This document shows positions 47,329-56,871 of a stretch of 64,000 nucleotides of DNA, one piece after another (within the stretch, counting starts at the first letter, position 1; every line of letters starts with the position of its first letter). Both the position numbers and the translations under genes were made by a program. The DNA lies in NCBI GenBank assembly GCA_027422505.1, contig JAPQWV010000002.1:26638501-26702500 (forward strand). Direction: 5' to 3'. The notes under the pieces were generated by a model that saw only the letters and a program-made list of their open reading frames with translations, did not search any database and had not been told where the DNA came from. This DNA is from Craterostigma plantagineum (taxonomy: Eukaryota; Streptophyta; Magnoliopsida; Lamiales; Linderniaceae).

Positions 47329-47629
47329 GAAGAAGCAGCAGTCATTATTCCGTCGCTAGGCCTCCTCCGTCTCACGGCGTCGTTGCGTCATCATCTCACG
47401 TTAATTTACTCCGCCGTTTTACTCATCAGATGTCGTCGTCGTCGTCGCTCATTGAAAACGATCCTCGTCCTCCAATTTATCCTAATAATAATAATAATTA
47501 TTATTATAATTGTTTCTTGCCCACCGGTTGCGATCTCAGCCCTCAGGCACTGCCTCGTAGTCATGGAGATGGGCTGCCCCTCGAGAGATGAGATTATTGA
47601 CAGCTACATAAAGACGCTTTCTATCGTCG
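47329..47629 (+). pseudogene. Broken first exon of a MORF/RIP organellar RNA-editing factor
   Basis: The plus strand encodes an organelle-type leader (SSHVNLLRRFTHQMSSSSS), a Pro/Asn-rich linker and PTGCDL. After a 1-base frame change comes HCLVVMEMGCPSRDEIIDSY, then IKTLSIVVG. The family consensus is GCDFEHWLVVME...(T/S)RDEIIDSYIKTLA.VLGSEEEA; here the conserved Trp is Cys, the frame is shifted, and a MITE interrupts the exon at 47630. MORF proteins help edit C to U in mitochondrial and plastid transcripts; this one is dead. It abuts the aldolase copy head to head. Confidence 0.78.
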
Positions 47630-48434
47630 TGGGGTGAGCTAATCCGGATATCCGAATATTCGGATTTTCGGATATCGAAAAATGGTATCCGTTCCGGTTC
47701 TAATCGGATATCCGATTTATTCGGATATTTTTACCGGATATCCGCATCCGGTTTTTAAATTTATTTTTCTTATATTTTTTATTATTTTCTATTCGAAATC
47801 ATATCACAATAAAAAAAAAAAATTTTTAATATAAGAATTTCTACACATAGTAATTCTCAAAATATGTAAATTTATGATTCAAAATTACATAATAAATAAT
47901 AAACATAATACCACAAATTCACATTAATTTTTTTTATTCTTATATTTTTATTATTTTCTATTCAAAATCATATTTTTTTTTTATTTCTTATCACAAAAAA
48001 AAAATATTTTTAATATAAGAATTTCTACACATAGTAATTCACATAATATGTAAATTTATGATTCAAAATTACATAATTAATAAGAAACACAATACAACAA
48101 ATTCACATTAATTTTTTACTTGCATCTCGATGTTTTTATGTTTTATTTTTATCTCAAATCTCTAACAAAGTTTTTTGCAATTATAAAATAAATAAATTTA
48201 AATATTCTACTTGATGAATTTTTCTCCTTTTTGGACCTTCGTTTTTCTTTTTGGACTATTTTTTTATTTTCTTATTTTTTTTTAAATATAAAACCGGATA
48301 CCAGATATCCGAACTTTAGACAAACCACTATTCGTATCCGATCCGGTTTTTAGAACCGGATATCCGTTTTTCCGGGTTTTGAAAATCGGATACCGGATCG
48401 AAATCCGGTTTCCGGATATTTTTGCTCACCCCTA
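47630..48434. mobile_element. hAT-type MITE, GGATATCC family, inserted in the MORF exon
   Basis: Ends GGGGTGAGC and GCTCACCCCTA, with CCGGATATCC-rich subterminal tracts as in the element at 364-1009. The core even shares stretches such as AATTTCTACACATAGTAATTC with it, twice. The target duplication is unclear (GTCG on both sides only). Sequence after it (GTCGGAGGAAG|GTTAAT) could be the rest of the MORF exon and a donor. Confidence 0.85.
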
Positions 48435-48516
48435 GTCGGAGGAAGGTTAATTTAATTTTTTTCTTATTGGATATTGGATTGATGATTGATTGCTTTTGTT
48501 GCCTCATTTTTTATTA

Positions 48517-49616
48517 CTACCTTCGTCCCAGCAACTTTATCCATAAGTTGCTGGACAAGCAAATTAAGGTGGCATTATTATAACAATTTAGTACAATGAA
48601 AAGGTAATAAAGTGTATATTGACACGTCTTCTAAGAATATTTAATATTAAGGAGCTTCACGTGTCCCATGTAAATTTTAATATAGAGCCCAGATCCATGT
48701 CAGAAATAATATAGTTTTAAGGACCCAATTCAGAATTGAACATAGAATAAAGATTGACTGACGAAAATACCCTTATAAAAGAGTAGTTATGAAGTGGTAT
48801 CCAGCGCGCATGTTCTGTTATCAGTTATCACATAACAGGAGTGTTACATGAAGTGGTACTGTAGATCCATGAAGTGGTATTGTAGATCCACGAAGTTGTA
48901 CGGATGAACAATGAAGTGGTACTGTAGACCCATGAAGTGGTACTGGTGAACAGTGAAGTGGTATGACCCATGAAGTGGTACTGGTGAACATTGAAGTGGT
49001 ACTGCACTGTAGACCCATGAAGTTGTAATGTTGAACAGAGAAGAAGTGGTCAGAGGATCCATGAAGTGGTACTGTTGGTCAGAGAATTGGTACTGCGTTT
49101 TTAGACCCATGAATTCCCAAACATTTCAAATGTACCACTTCATGCGTCTACAGTACCACTTCTTCTATGTTCAACATTACAACTTCATAGTCTACAACTC
49201 TGTACCACATCTCAGTTTAATAGTGCCACTTCACTGTTCACTCGTACCACTTCATGGGTCTACAATACCACTTCATGTACGGTTTATACCACTTCTTTAT
49301 GGTTGCTTTGCTCGTTTGAAGAAGGCGATGGCAGTGATTCGTAATTCTTTTTTATTATGGGCAAATATGTCTTTTTTCACGGATTAGGTCATTATTCCTA
49401 AATGAAACTTAATTTTAGGTCCTTATTTCTATTTGAAAAATGAATAGGGCCTGAAATAAACAAACAAAACTAATAAATGGGCATGACAACAAATTAACTC
49501 TTAATATTATTATATTGATTGTTTGTGATAGTTTTTTTACTAAATAAGGGAAGGTGATAAAATTATTGGGACGCCCGAAATGGAAAAATATAATAAAATT
49601 AGCGGTACAGAGGGAG
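48517..49616. mobile_element. Mariner/Stowaway-type element filled with GAAGTGGTA repeats
   Basis: Ends CTACCTTCGTCCC and GTACAGAGGGAG are Stowaway-like (CTCCCTCCGTCCC type) and flanked by TA on both sides. Inside, 48788-49095 repeats ATGAAGTGGTACTG-like words about a dozen times, and 49125-49300 carries the reverse complement (CAGTACCACTTCAT) about nine times, so the centre can fold on itself. At 1.1 kb it is longer than usual Stowaway MITEs. Reading frames through it are repeat peptides and not genes. Confidence 0.78.
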
Positions 49617-49786
49617 TATTATTATTATTATCATAATATCATTTGTCTCTCTGTTTTGGTTCTTCCTTTCTTTTTAGTGAGGAAGAGGCGAGGATGAAGA
49701 TCTATTCTTTGTCTACCAGGCATTACTTTGCATTTGGAGCTCTTGTTTCCCGACAAGTTTCTTAAGAGCTAAGAGGTGGTAATTGG

Positions 49787-50905
49787 ATAGAATTGCAAAT
49801 TTGTTAAGTTTTAAAACTAGAATTGCAAAACTAGTTAACTTTTTAAAACAAGTGCAAAACTAAGCAACTTTTTAAATTTTAATTATTGTTATTTTCTCTT
49901 TTCACCACAATACTATCTAAAATTACAATTTTTCATTATTATTATCTCACATTAGCCTACAAATTATTAATAACTTTATTTTTAACCCCAATTCATTTTT
50001 GGTAAGTTTTTATCCTATAGCATATCTAATATTATATATTATTCCGAGAATCATAACATTTTATTACTAATTGAGCATTTCAAGCTTCTTTGTCCATATT
50101 CACATGTCAAATTCAATTTTATTTTGCGTTCGACTAATTACTGGATTTGCGTGGACTTATTCATTCGCTTTAAAATATCAGAAACGAACTAAAGGACAAC
50201 AGTTTCGGTTCAAATTAAAATCGAACCGTTGTTTATAACTGTTTTTTTTTAATTTCCTACATATATTTTATTATATGTAGGGAATTTGTTCATTTATTGA
50301 TTTTTAACTCAACGATCATATGACTGTTATATTTCTTTTTTTTTGCTTGTAAATATTACGGACTTATTTTGGTTTTTCACACTTTTTCCTCTCGAATCTA
50401 TATCCGATCTCTCTCGATTTCCCTAATTTTCTAAGTTCAAAATAATTTCTATATTGTTAAAGAAATTCAAATTTATTTTCAATTAGAAATGGAAAACAAT
50501 ATTCATAAAAAAATCAATATTAATGGTTTGAGTTCGAAACCGACATCGTTCCAACCGATTCCAATAATCGAAACAGTGTTACCAAAGCTAGATTGACGCG
50601 AGGTTTTGGTTCAATAGAAACAATAATTTCGCATGGAAACGTTTAATACACCTACCTAGGTTTACATATTTTGAGGGCTTAAAACTTTTTAAATTGAATT
50701 TCGGGGTTAAAATATAATTATTCCTAATTTATATCATAATGTAAGATAATAATGGTGAAGATTTAGAATTTTAAATAATTTGCGGTGAATAGAGAATATA
50801 AAAATAATTAAAATTAGAAATGTTGATTAGTTTTGCACCAGTTTTAAAAAGTTAACTAATTTTGCAATTCAAGTTTTGAAACTTAACTATTTTTGCCATT
50901 CTCTC
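49787..50905. mobile_element. Noncoding MULE-type TIR element
   Basis: Long imperfect terminal inverted repeats of about 90 bp (left AATTGCAAATTTGTTAAGTT, right its near complement) are flanked by an 11-bp duplication GTGGTAATTGG (49776-49786, 50906-50916), in the 9-11 bp range of Mutator-like elements. The interior is AT-rich without transposase. Confidence 0.82.
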
Positions 50906-50916
50906 GTGGTAATTGG

Positions 50917-51659
50917 TAATTATTATTATAGAAAGAATTGAATTGATGTTTTTGTTGAATATTTTCAAATAAAGAAAATAAAATATTAAAATGCTGCATG
51001 ACTTAGTTGAAAAGTCGAATCCCTTCCTAGGAAATAATTAATGAATTGTTATATTACCTCAATGAAGCATCATATTTGTTAAGTTATCTCTTTTGAGAAA
51101 AGACAAAACAATTCGAGTTTTGATGAATAGATGCACCAATTCAGAAGGAACCTCTCTGCAACTATAATACTTGTGTTCTTTCTTCTGCAGAGAATTAATT
51201 GAAGCAATCAAATCTGCTCAAAAACACACCAAAAGAATTCAGTGCATACTTCGCTAAAGTAGAAGCGCATTACGTGTTTCTTTGTATCCTGAAGGTATTC
51301 GATTATTCTCTCGTTTGCTTTGTAGAGAGCGAAATCACCTTTAGGAAAGTGACTTATAGATACACGCGTAGAAACAGATTATCTCAAGTTCCTGCAGAAT
51401 TCCAAACTTGAAAGAAGACGAACTCTTTTGATCGCTTTAGACCTCATAATTACAACAATTTTCTTCTTCTTCTTCTTCGGTAATTGGTAAATTATTATTA
51501 TTATTATTCTTATAGAAAGAATTGAATTGATGTTTTCTTCTTCTTCCTTTTGGCGAAGTAAGTTTTGTGATGATCGATCTCATCATTCGGTTGCAGAATT
51601 GCCTAGAGTTAGAATGGGTGGCTACTCACAACTCTTGACGCCATTTTGGAGCTGCTTAA
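50917..51659. other. Unassigned region with a local duplication
   Basis: 50911-50957 (GGTAATTATTATTATAGAAAGAATTGAATTGATGTT-like) recurs at 51479-51535, split by 520 bp that include a possible exon on the plus strand (51190-51410). That stretch has mixed codons and splice-like ends, but I do not recognise any family in any frame. Confidence 0.4.
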
Positions 51660-52348
51660 GACCATCTCCAACAGTCAACCGCAAACGCAAACGCATTTTG
51701 CAGTAACAGCCATAGTTTGCAGTAACTGTTCTCCAACAGTCAACTGCAAACGCAAACGCAAAAGAATATTTCTGTAATATTCCATTCATACCAATTTTTA
51801 TAACTTTTCAATATCACCCCTATATTTTACTACTTGTACAAACTAACGACAATATTCTTTTAATTTTGAAGTCATTATCTATACACATTAAAAACATAAA
51901 ACAAAACATTATTAAAAATATCGAAATTACACAACATAACAAATGAAATAAATTGGATACACGTCGTACAAATAAAATATAAAAATCATATTTGTGGTCA
52001 AAATAATATCTAATTATATTACATATAAATAAAATATAAAAAATAGTAATAAGATATATTACTAAAATAAGTGTCAAGGTTAAAATAGTTTATTATATCA
52101 ATATAATCGTAGCATACAATTTCAAATTCTTTAATATATTTTTATATGTTTGATTTAATAATCAATACAAGTAAGGGGCTTATTTGCAATTTTAAAATTT
52201 CAAACGCATTTTTGCGTTCAGACGCAAATTTGCGTTCGAAACAGGAGAAAGAAAGCAAAAAAGCATTTTGCATTTGCGTTTGCAGTACTGTTGGAGCAGT
52301 TTTACTGCATTTTTGCGTTTGCGTTTTGCTGTACTATTGGAGATGGTC
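51660..52348. mobile_element. PIF/Harbinger-type MITE, CAAACGC-rich
   Basis: Ends GACCATCTCCAACAGTCAA and TGTACTATTGGAGATGGTC are inverted, with the duplication TAA on both sides (51657-51659, 52349-52351). Subterminal tracts repeat GCAAACGC / GCGTTTGC. The centre is AT-rich and noncoding. Confidence 0.85.
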
Positions 52349-52783
52349 TAAAATACAAGAAGGCAACAACAAAAATGATCAAATGCATATGAAATGAATG
52401 AATGACTTCTTACTTACTTCACCCAATCATTGATGAAAGTTTTCAAGTCCTTGAAATTCCTTCAAGTGAGGAGGGCTTTCTTTATCAGTTTAGACAGAAG
52501 CGTTGCGTTCGAAACAGGAGAAAGAAAGCAAAAAAGCATTTTGCGTTTGCGTTTGCAGTACTGTTGGAGCAGTTTTACTGCATTTTTGCGTTTGCGTTTT
52601 GCTGTACTATTGGAGATGGTCTAAAATACAAGAAGGCAACAACAAAAATGATCAAATGCATATGAAATGAATGAATGACAACCTTCTTACTTACTTCACC
52701 CAATCATTGATGAAAGTTTTCAAGTCCTTGAAATTCCTTCAAGTGAGGATGGCTTTCTTTATCAGTTTAGACAGAAGCGAGAG
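52232..52783. repeat. Tandem duplication (273 and 279 bp) spanning the MITE right end
   Basis: 52232-52504 and 52505-52783 are nearly identical, differing by a 6-base insertion and a few substitutions. Each contains the last about 120 bp of the Harbinger MITE plus about 155 bp of flanking DNA, so the duplication came after the MITE insertion. Confidence 0.93.
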
Positions 52784-53308
52784 TTAGGATAACATCTTTG
52801 AATTTCTAAGAAACGAACATAAAATGTCTTTGTCTTCCCTTTCTAGTTAGGCTCCGCCCTCCCTTCCTATGAGGAAGATTGTGTGGGAACATTGGCACTG
52901 GAGGAGCCAGCGTTGGGCCAGTGGGGTCGATGGACCCCACTGGGAAAAAAATTATTAATAATTTAGTTAGAGAAAAATAATTACAGGACTAAAATTGAAA
53001 AAAATTATACTATTGGGACCCCACTGAAAATTTTTAAAATTACTGGGTATGGGGTCCAATTAACAACCCAATGATTTGAAACCAATCAATTTTTCATTTC
53101 AGGAAAAAAATATAACAGACAATAACATGCACAATTACCGATCCACATATCTTTCTTCTTCCAAAAACGGTGAATTCAATATTTTAATGAGATTTGGGTG
53201 TAAAATAACAAAAAGATCTGAAAGTTAACATATTGATGTTCATGTGGGTCCCGCCAAATTTCTTTCTATTGGTTTTAAAATTTTAAAGCCTTAATTACTC
53301 CATGTACC
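52784..53308. other. Intergenic DNA with a possible old transposon remnant
   Basis: The stretch around 52899-53060 (GGAGGAGCCAGCG, GTCGATGGACCCCACTGG and later GGGACCCCACTG) has the look of terminal sequence of plant hAT-like elements, but I cannot place two ends or a duplication. Confidence 0.3.
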
Positions 53309-54216
53309 TAGGGGTGGCCACAGTTCGGTAAACCCACTGAACCGAACCGATTACCGAAATTTCGGTACGTACCGAATACCGAACAAATAAATCGGTTAGG
53401 TATTCGGTTTTAAAATTATGAAATTTCGGTAATTCGGTTCGGTTCGGTTTTTAATTTCGGTTTACCGCACTGTACCGAATTACCGACCTATATTTTTTTA
53501 ATAACTAAATATATTATTAATAATAATATGATAGTCACCGAGCCCATACAGATTTGAAAAAGAAAAATAGAGCCCATACAGTTACAAGCCCAATTACCGA
53601 ATACCGAAGAAACATAGACCAAAATTAAATTCCCAATTAGAAATTACATACAAATTGAAAGCCCCAACTCGTCAAGATCGAAGAAGCAAGAAAGCACTCC
53701 ATCTCAAATCTGAACTGGCCGTCATCGCGCTCTCCTTCTTTAAGTTCGTCAGTTCGATCTTCAAGGAGGACATCGCCCATAAACCTGCTGCTTTCTCCGC
53801 CGCCGCAACCCGCAAGACACCGAACCGCTTCTCGTTTTATCAGCGTCGGGTTTGGTCTTTATTTGGTCAGATTTCTGCTTGATTCCTCAAGCCTGCCTAT
53901 ACACTCTTGCTTGAATGAATATGTTCCTGTGTTCTTGCAATTTGGAGATTGGTGATCGTCCATCTTACCGATGTGTTCGCTGTTCTCTGACATTTTTGCT
54001 TTTTTGTCTTAATGTCTATTTCTCCTTTAATTTTTTACAGAAATTTTCGGTTAACCGTTCGATAAGCCGAAATAACCGAATTTTAATTCGGTAAAACCGA
54101 ATACCGAACTGACTAATTCGGTTCGGTATTCGGTTTTGAGAAAATCAAAATTTTTGGTTCGGTTAATCGAAGATTCGGTTCGGTATGATTCGGTATGTAC
54201 CGAATGCCCACCCCTG
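53309..54216. mobile_element. hAT-type non-autonomous element with a gene-like core
   Basis: Ends TAGGGGTGGCCAC and GCCCACCCCTG are flanked by a perfect 8-bp duplication CATGTACC (53301-53308, 54217-54224). Subterminal tracts repeat GGTTCGGT/ACCGAA. Unlike the other two families here, the core (about 53640-53960) is not AT-rich. It has a 75-codon open frame rich in Lys, Ser and Ala (53655-53882) followed by what reads like leader or intron sequence, so it may be a captured host segment or a remnant of the autonomous element. Confidence 0.88.
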
Positions 54217-54224
54217 CATGTACC

Positions 54225-54790
54225 TATTCTAAAATTTTTTGTTTATATTTTATATTAAATATACATAAAATTCTACATAAGCAAGATATGTTAATAGAGT
54301 TAATTACAAAAGTAGGTACTTTTTAAATCTTGAATTACAAAAATATGCTCTGTGTGTATTACATTAAAAAATAGGCATTTTTCGTTTTGTGAATTAATTT
54401 TATTAAGTACACAAGTTTATTACGTAAATAAGCATCCTTCTAATTTATATTTGTATTAATTAATTTTATTATATATGCAAATTAAAGACAAAAAAACAAT
54501 AGAAATTAAATATTTGGTCCCAAAAGTTGACGGAAATTAACAATATTGCCTTTTCTATATACTAGTACTCTTTCCACCCCAACATCTGTGCTATAACATA
54601 CAATTATAAATATTAAATTTATTTAAATTTTAATATATTAAATTGGTAACGATAATTCAAATTTAACTATTTATATAAAATATAATATTAAAGACATAAT
54701 AGTTTTAACTAAAAATAGTAATTAACTAAATATAGTGAATAGAATCAGCAATTAGTGGGTAATTTTTTATGGGTAATCTATAAAAAATAC
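54225..54790. other. Intergenic DNA, nothing recognised
   Basis: AT-rich, no gene or clear repeat end. Confidence 0.4.
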
Positions 54791-54794
54791 CTAA

Positions 54795-55195
54795 TTCAAT
54801 AAAACTTTTACACATAGGTACCCATGTCAGAAAATTTTTTAGTAAAGTACCCATTCGATTGGGGGTACCATTTTCCTGGTGTTAACGTACCTTTTCATAT
54901 GTGTATTGCGTACCGCGTTACGCATCTATATGATACCCGTATATGGTACCTATATAAGTTACATACGGTACCTTGCGGCAAGCTGTAGCGGGGTATCAAT
55001 TCTACATGTATTGATGTACCAAAATACATTGATATATGATACCTAAATGTGTTGTATGGCGTACCTACCGCGGATCGGGTACCTATCTGCAAAAAATTTA
55101 TCCTGTTAGGTACCTATATATAAAAAAAGACGATAGGGTACTGATTTACAAATTTTTTTTCAAATGAGTATTTATGTGTAAAACTCCCATTTTTT
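54795..55195. repeat. Inverted-repeat element rich in GGTACC words
   Basis: Left TAAAACTTTTACACATAGGTA and right TATTTATGTGTAAAACTCCCA are imperfect complements. The inside contains many GGTACC and TATAGGTACC words in both directions. It is probably another noncoding TIR element. Target duplication not resolved. Confidence 0.55.
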
Positions 55196-55462
55196 ATTTA
55201 TTTTTATTTTTTGTAAAATTAACAGGCTAAATATATACTCAGCTAATACACTTAAAAATTAACGCCGCCTACCGAATTATGAGCTTTACGTCATATCAGT
55301 CTTTTGTCTTTTCTTTCTCAATCAACATGGCACGCAAAAGACTTGGTCGTCATTCTTCACAAAACTGGCAGTATTTACGACAGAAGAAAGTGGTTATTAG
55401 ACGGTAAAGGAACGGAGTTTCTTTGCACGGCGTACAACAATCGTTTCTCCTCAACAGCAGTG

Positions 55463-56717
55463 ATGAGAGTTTCGGATGAATCCAATAGTGGTTCATCAGC
55501 ATCATCAGTAGGGGGTGTTGAGCTGTTCTCTGCTGTTGCTATGGTTGTTAAATCGTTGAATCGGAGGGTTTTTGCAGGCTTTGCGAAAGCCGTGGAAAGG
55601 TACGATTTTGACAGGTCTTTTGCCGCATATAGGATGCTTGTGGGCTTGTTCGCTGCTGCTCAATTGGAAGAGGAAGTCTTCGTTTTAATTGCAGACATTG
55701 TTTCTTATTACCAAAAAAATGCTGGTCTCGATTTGTTCAATATCACGTCCCAGCTGCTGCCTCCTAAAGGAGATGATACAACAAAAATTGTGGTCGCCGA
55801 CGTGCTCGTTAAAGTATTTGCTGCTGCGTCTCTGGACAATAACGCTGTTGATGTTTTCCGCAAGTCGAAGAAACTTGGGATTGATTTGGATATAGGGTGC
55901 TGTAATTTCCTGCTCCAGTGCTTGGCAGGAAACAACAAACGAGAGGCCCTTTTGGCTGCTGTGTTCGAAGAAATGAACAGGTCCCGCCTTTGTGACGAGT
56001 ACACCTACGCGATTCTCATCAAATTTTACTGCAGAGAGGGTCGGTCCGAAGAAGCACTGCGACTACTACTTATGATGATGATGATGAGGACATCTCCTCA
56101 TCTTCCTCCTCCAAACGTGGCTACTTTTGGCTTAGTAATCAGCGGTCTGTGTAAAGAGCGTAGGAGCGAAAATGATGAAGCGCGCCGGCATTTCCCCAGA
56201 CATTGTCATGTACAGCTGCCTCGTCGACGGTTTTTCCAAGCAGGGCGATCTGGGTAAAGCCCTCCAACTGTTCAGAAAGATGATAGAGTCGGGAGTTGGT
56301 CCCGACGCAGTTGCTTTCGGGACTCTCATCGACGTCCTCTGCAGAGGAGGAATGGTGGAAGAGGCATGCCTCGTGTTCCAAATGATGCCTCCCCTCTTCA
56401 AGGACGAACGTGCTTACAATTCGATCATAGTTGGATTCTGCCGAGAGAAGAAGATAGAGATGGCTTGAGAGGTATTTTCTTCGGAACGCGACGTTTCGCC
56501 TTCCGTCGCTACGTACAACTGCCTCATCAGAGGTTCTTTCGAGGTTGGTCGAGTGGACGTCCTCGTGGACTTGCTCAACAACATGCGCTTCGCAAGGATG
56601 ATCCCTCCCGATGCCTCCACCTACCGTATTTTCATTCGCGGACTTCAAACCCTTGGATATCATGATGTTTCGCAAAGATTACAAGAACTAGTAGAAGGAG
56701 AAGAAAAAAAAAGCTAG
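55463..56717 (+). pseudogene. P-class pentatricopeptide repeat protein gene, broken
   Basis: Intronless, as is usual for PPR genes. PPR-type helices begin near residue 110 (FRKSKKLGIDLDIGCCNFLL). Well-formed motifs follow: EYTYAILIKFYCREGRSEEA, NVATFGLVISGLCKE, then ISPDIVMYSCLVDGFSKQGD, VGPDAVAFGTLIDVLCRGGM, ERAYNSIIVGFCREKKIE and PSVATYNCLIRGS. The frame changes near 56160, where part of a motif is lost, and a TGA at 56466 interrupts it later. The rest of the frame is clean to the stop at 56715. PPR proteins bind organellar RNA, one base per repeat. The first in-frame ATG is 55463; open sequence upstream could hold a frame-shifted targeting peptide. A piece resembling 55930-55990 is found in repeats at 39838 and 43745. 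Confidence 0.85.
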
Positions 56718-56871
56718 TTGCTTGTTGTTAGTTTCCAATATTTTCTAATTCTAGCTATTTTTTTTAAATAATATACATACTGTGATTTCGCCATACTAAA
56801 TGACTGTGATGATACTCCTCTTTCTCCTACGCAAGCCTCAAAATGAGATTAACAAACGTCCGTAGCGCTGC
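56718..56871. other. Short spacer between convergent PPR and aldolase genes
   Basis: Contains presumed 3' UTRs of both. Confidence 0.5.

Noticed and set aside
48821..49387. Repetitive peptides (VPLHGST, QYHFMDL) as a repeat protein
   Set aside because: They arise from noncoding GAAGTGGTA words read in any frame within a TIR element.
55304..55462. Longer PPR start reading from 55304
   Set aside because: That position is TTG, not ATG. The nearby ATGs at 55279 and 55327 are in another frame, so the first in-frame ATG (55463) was used.
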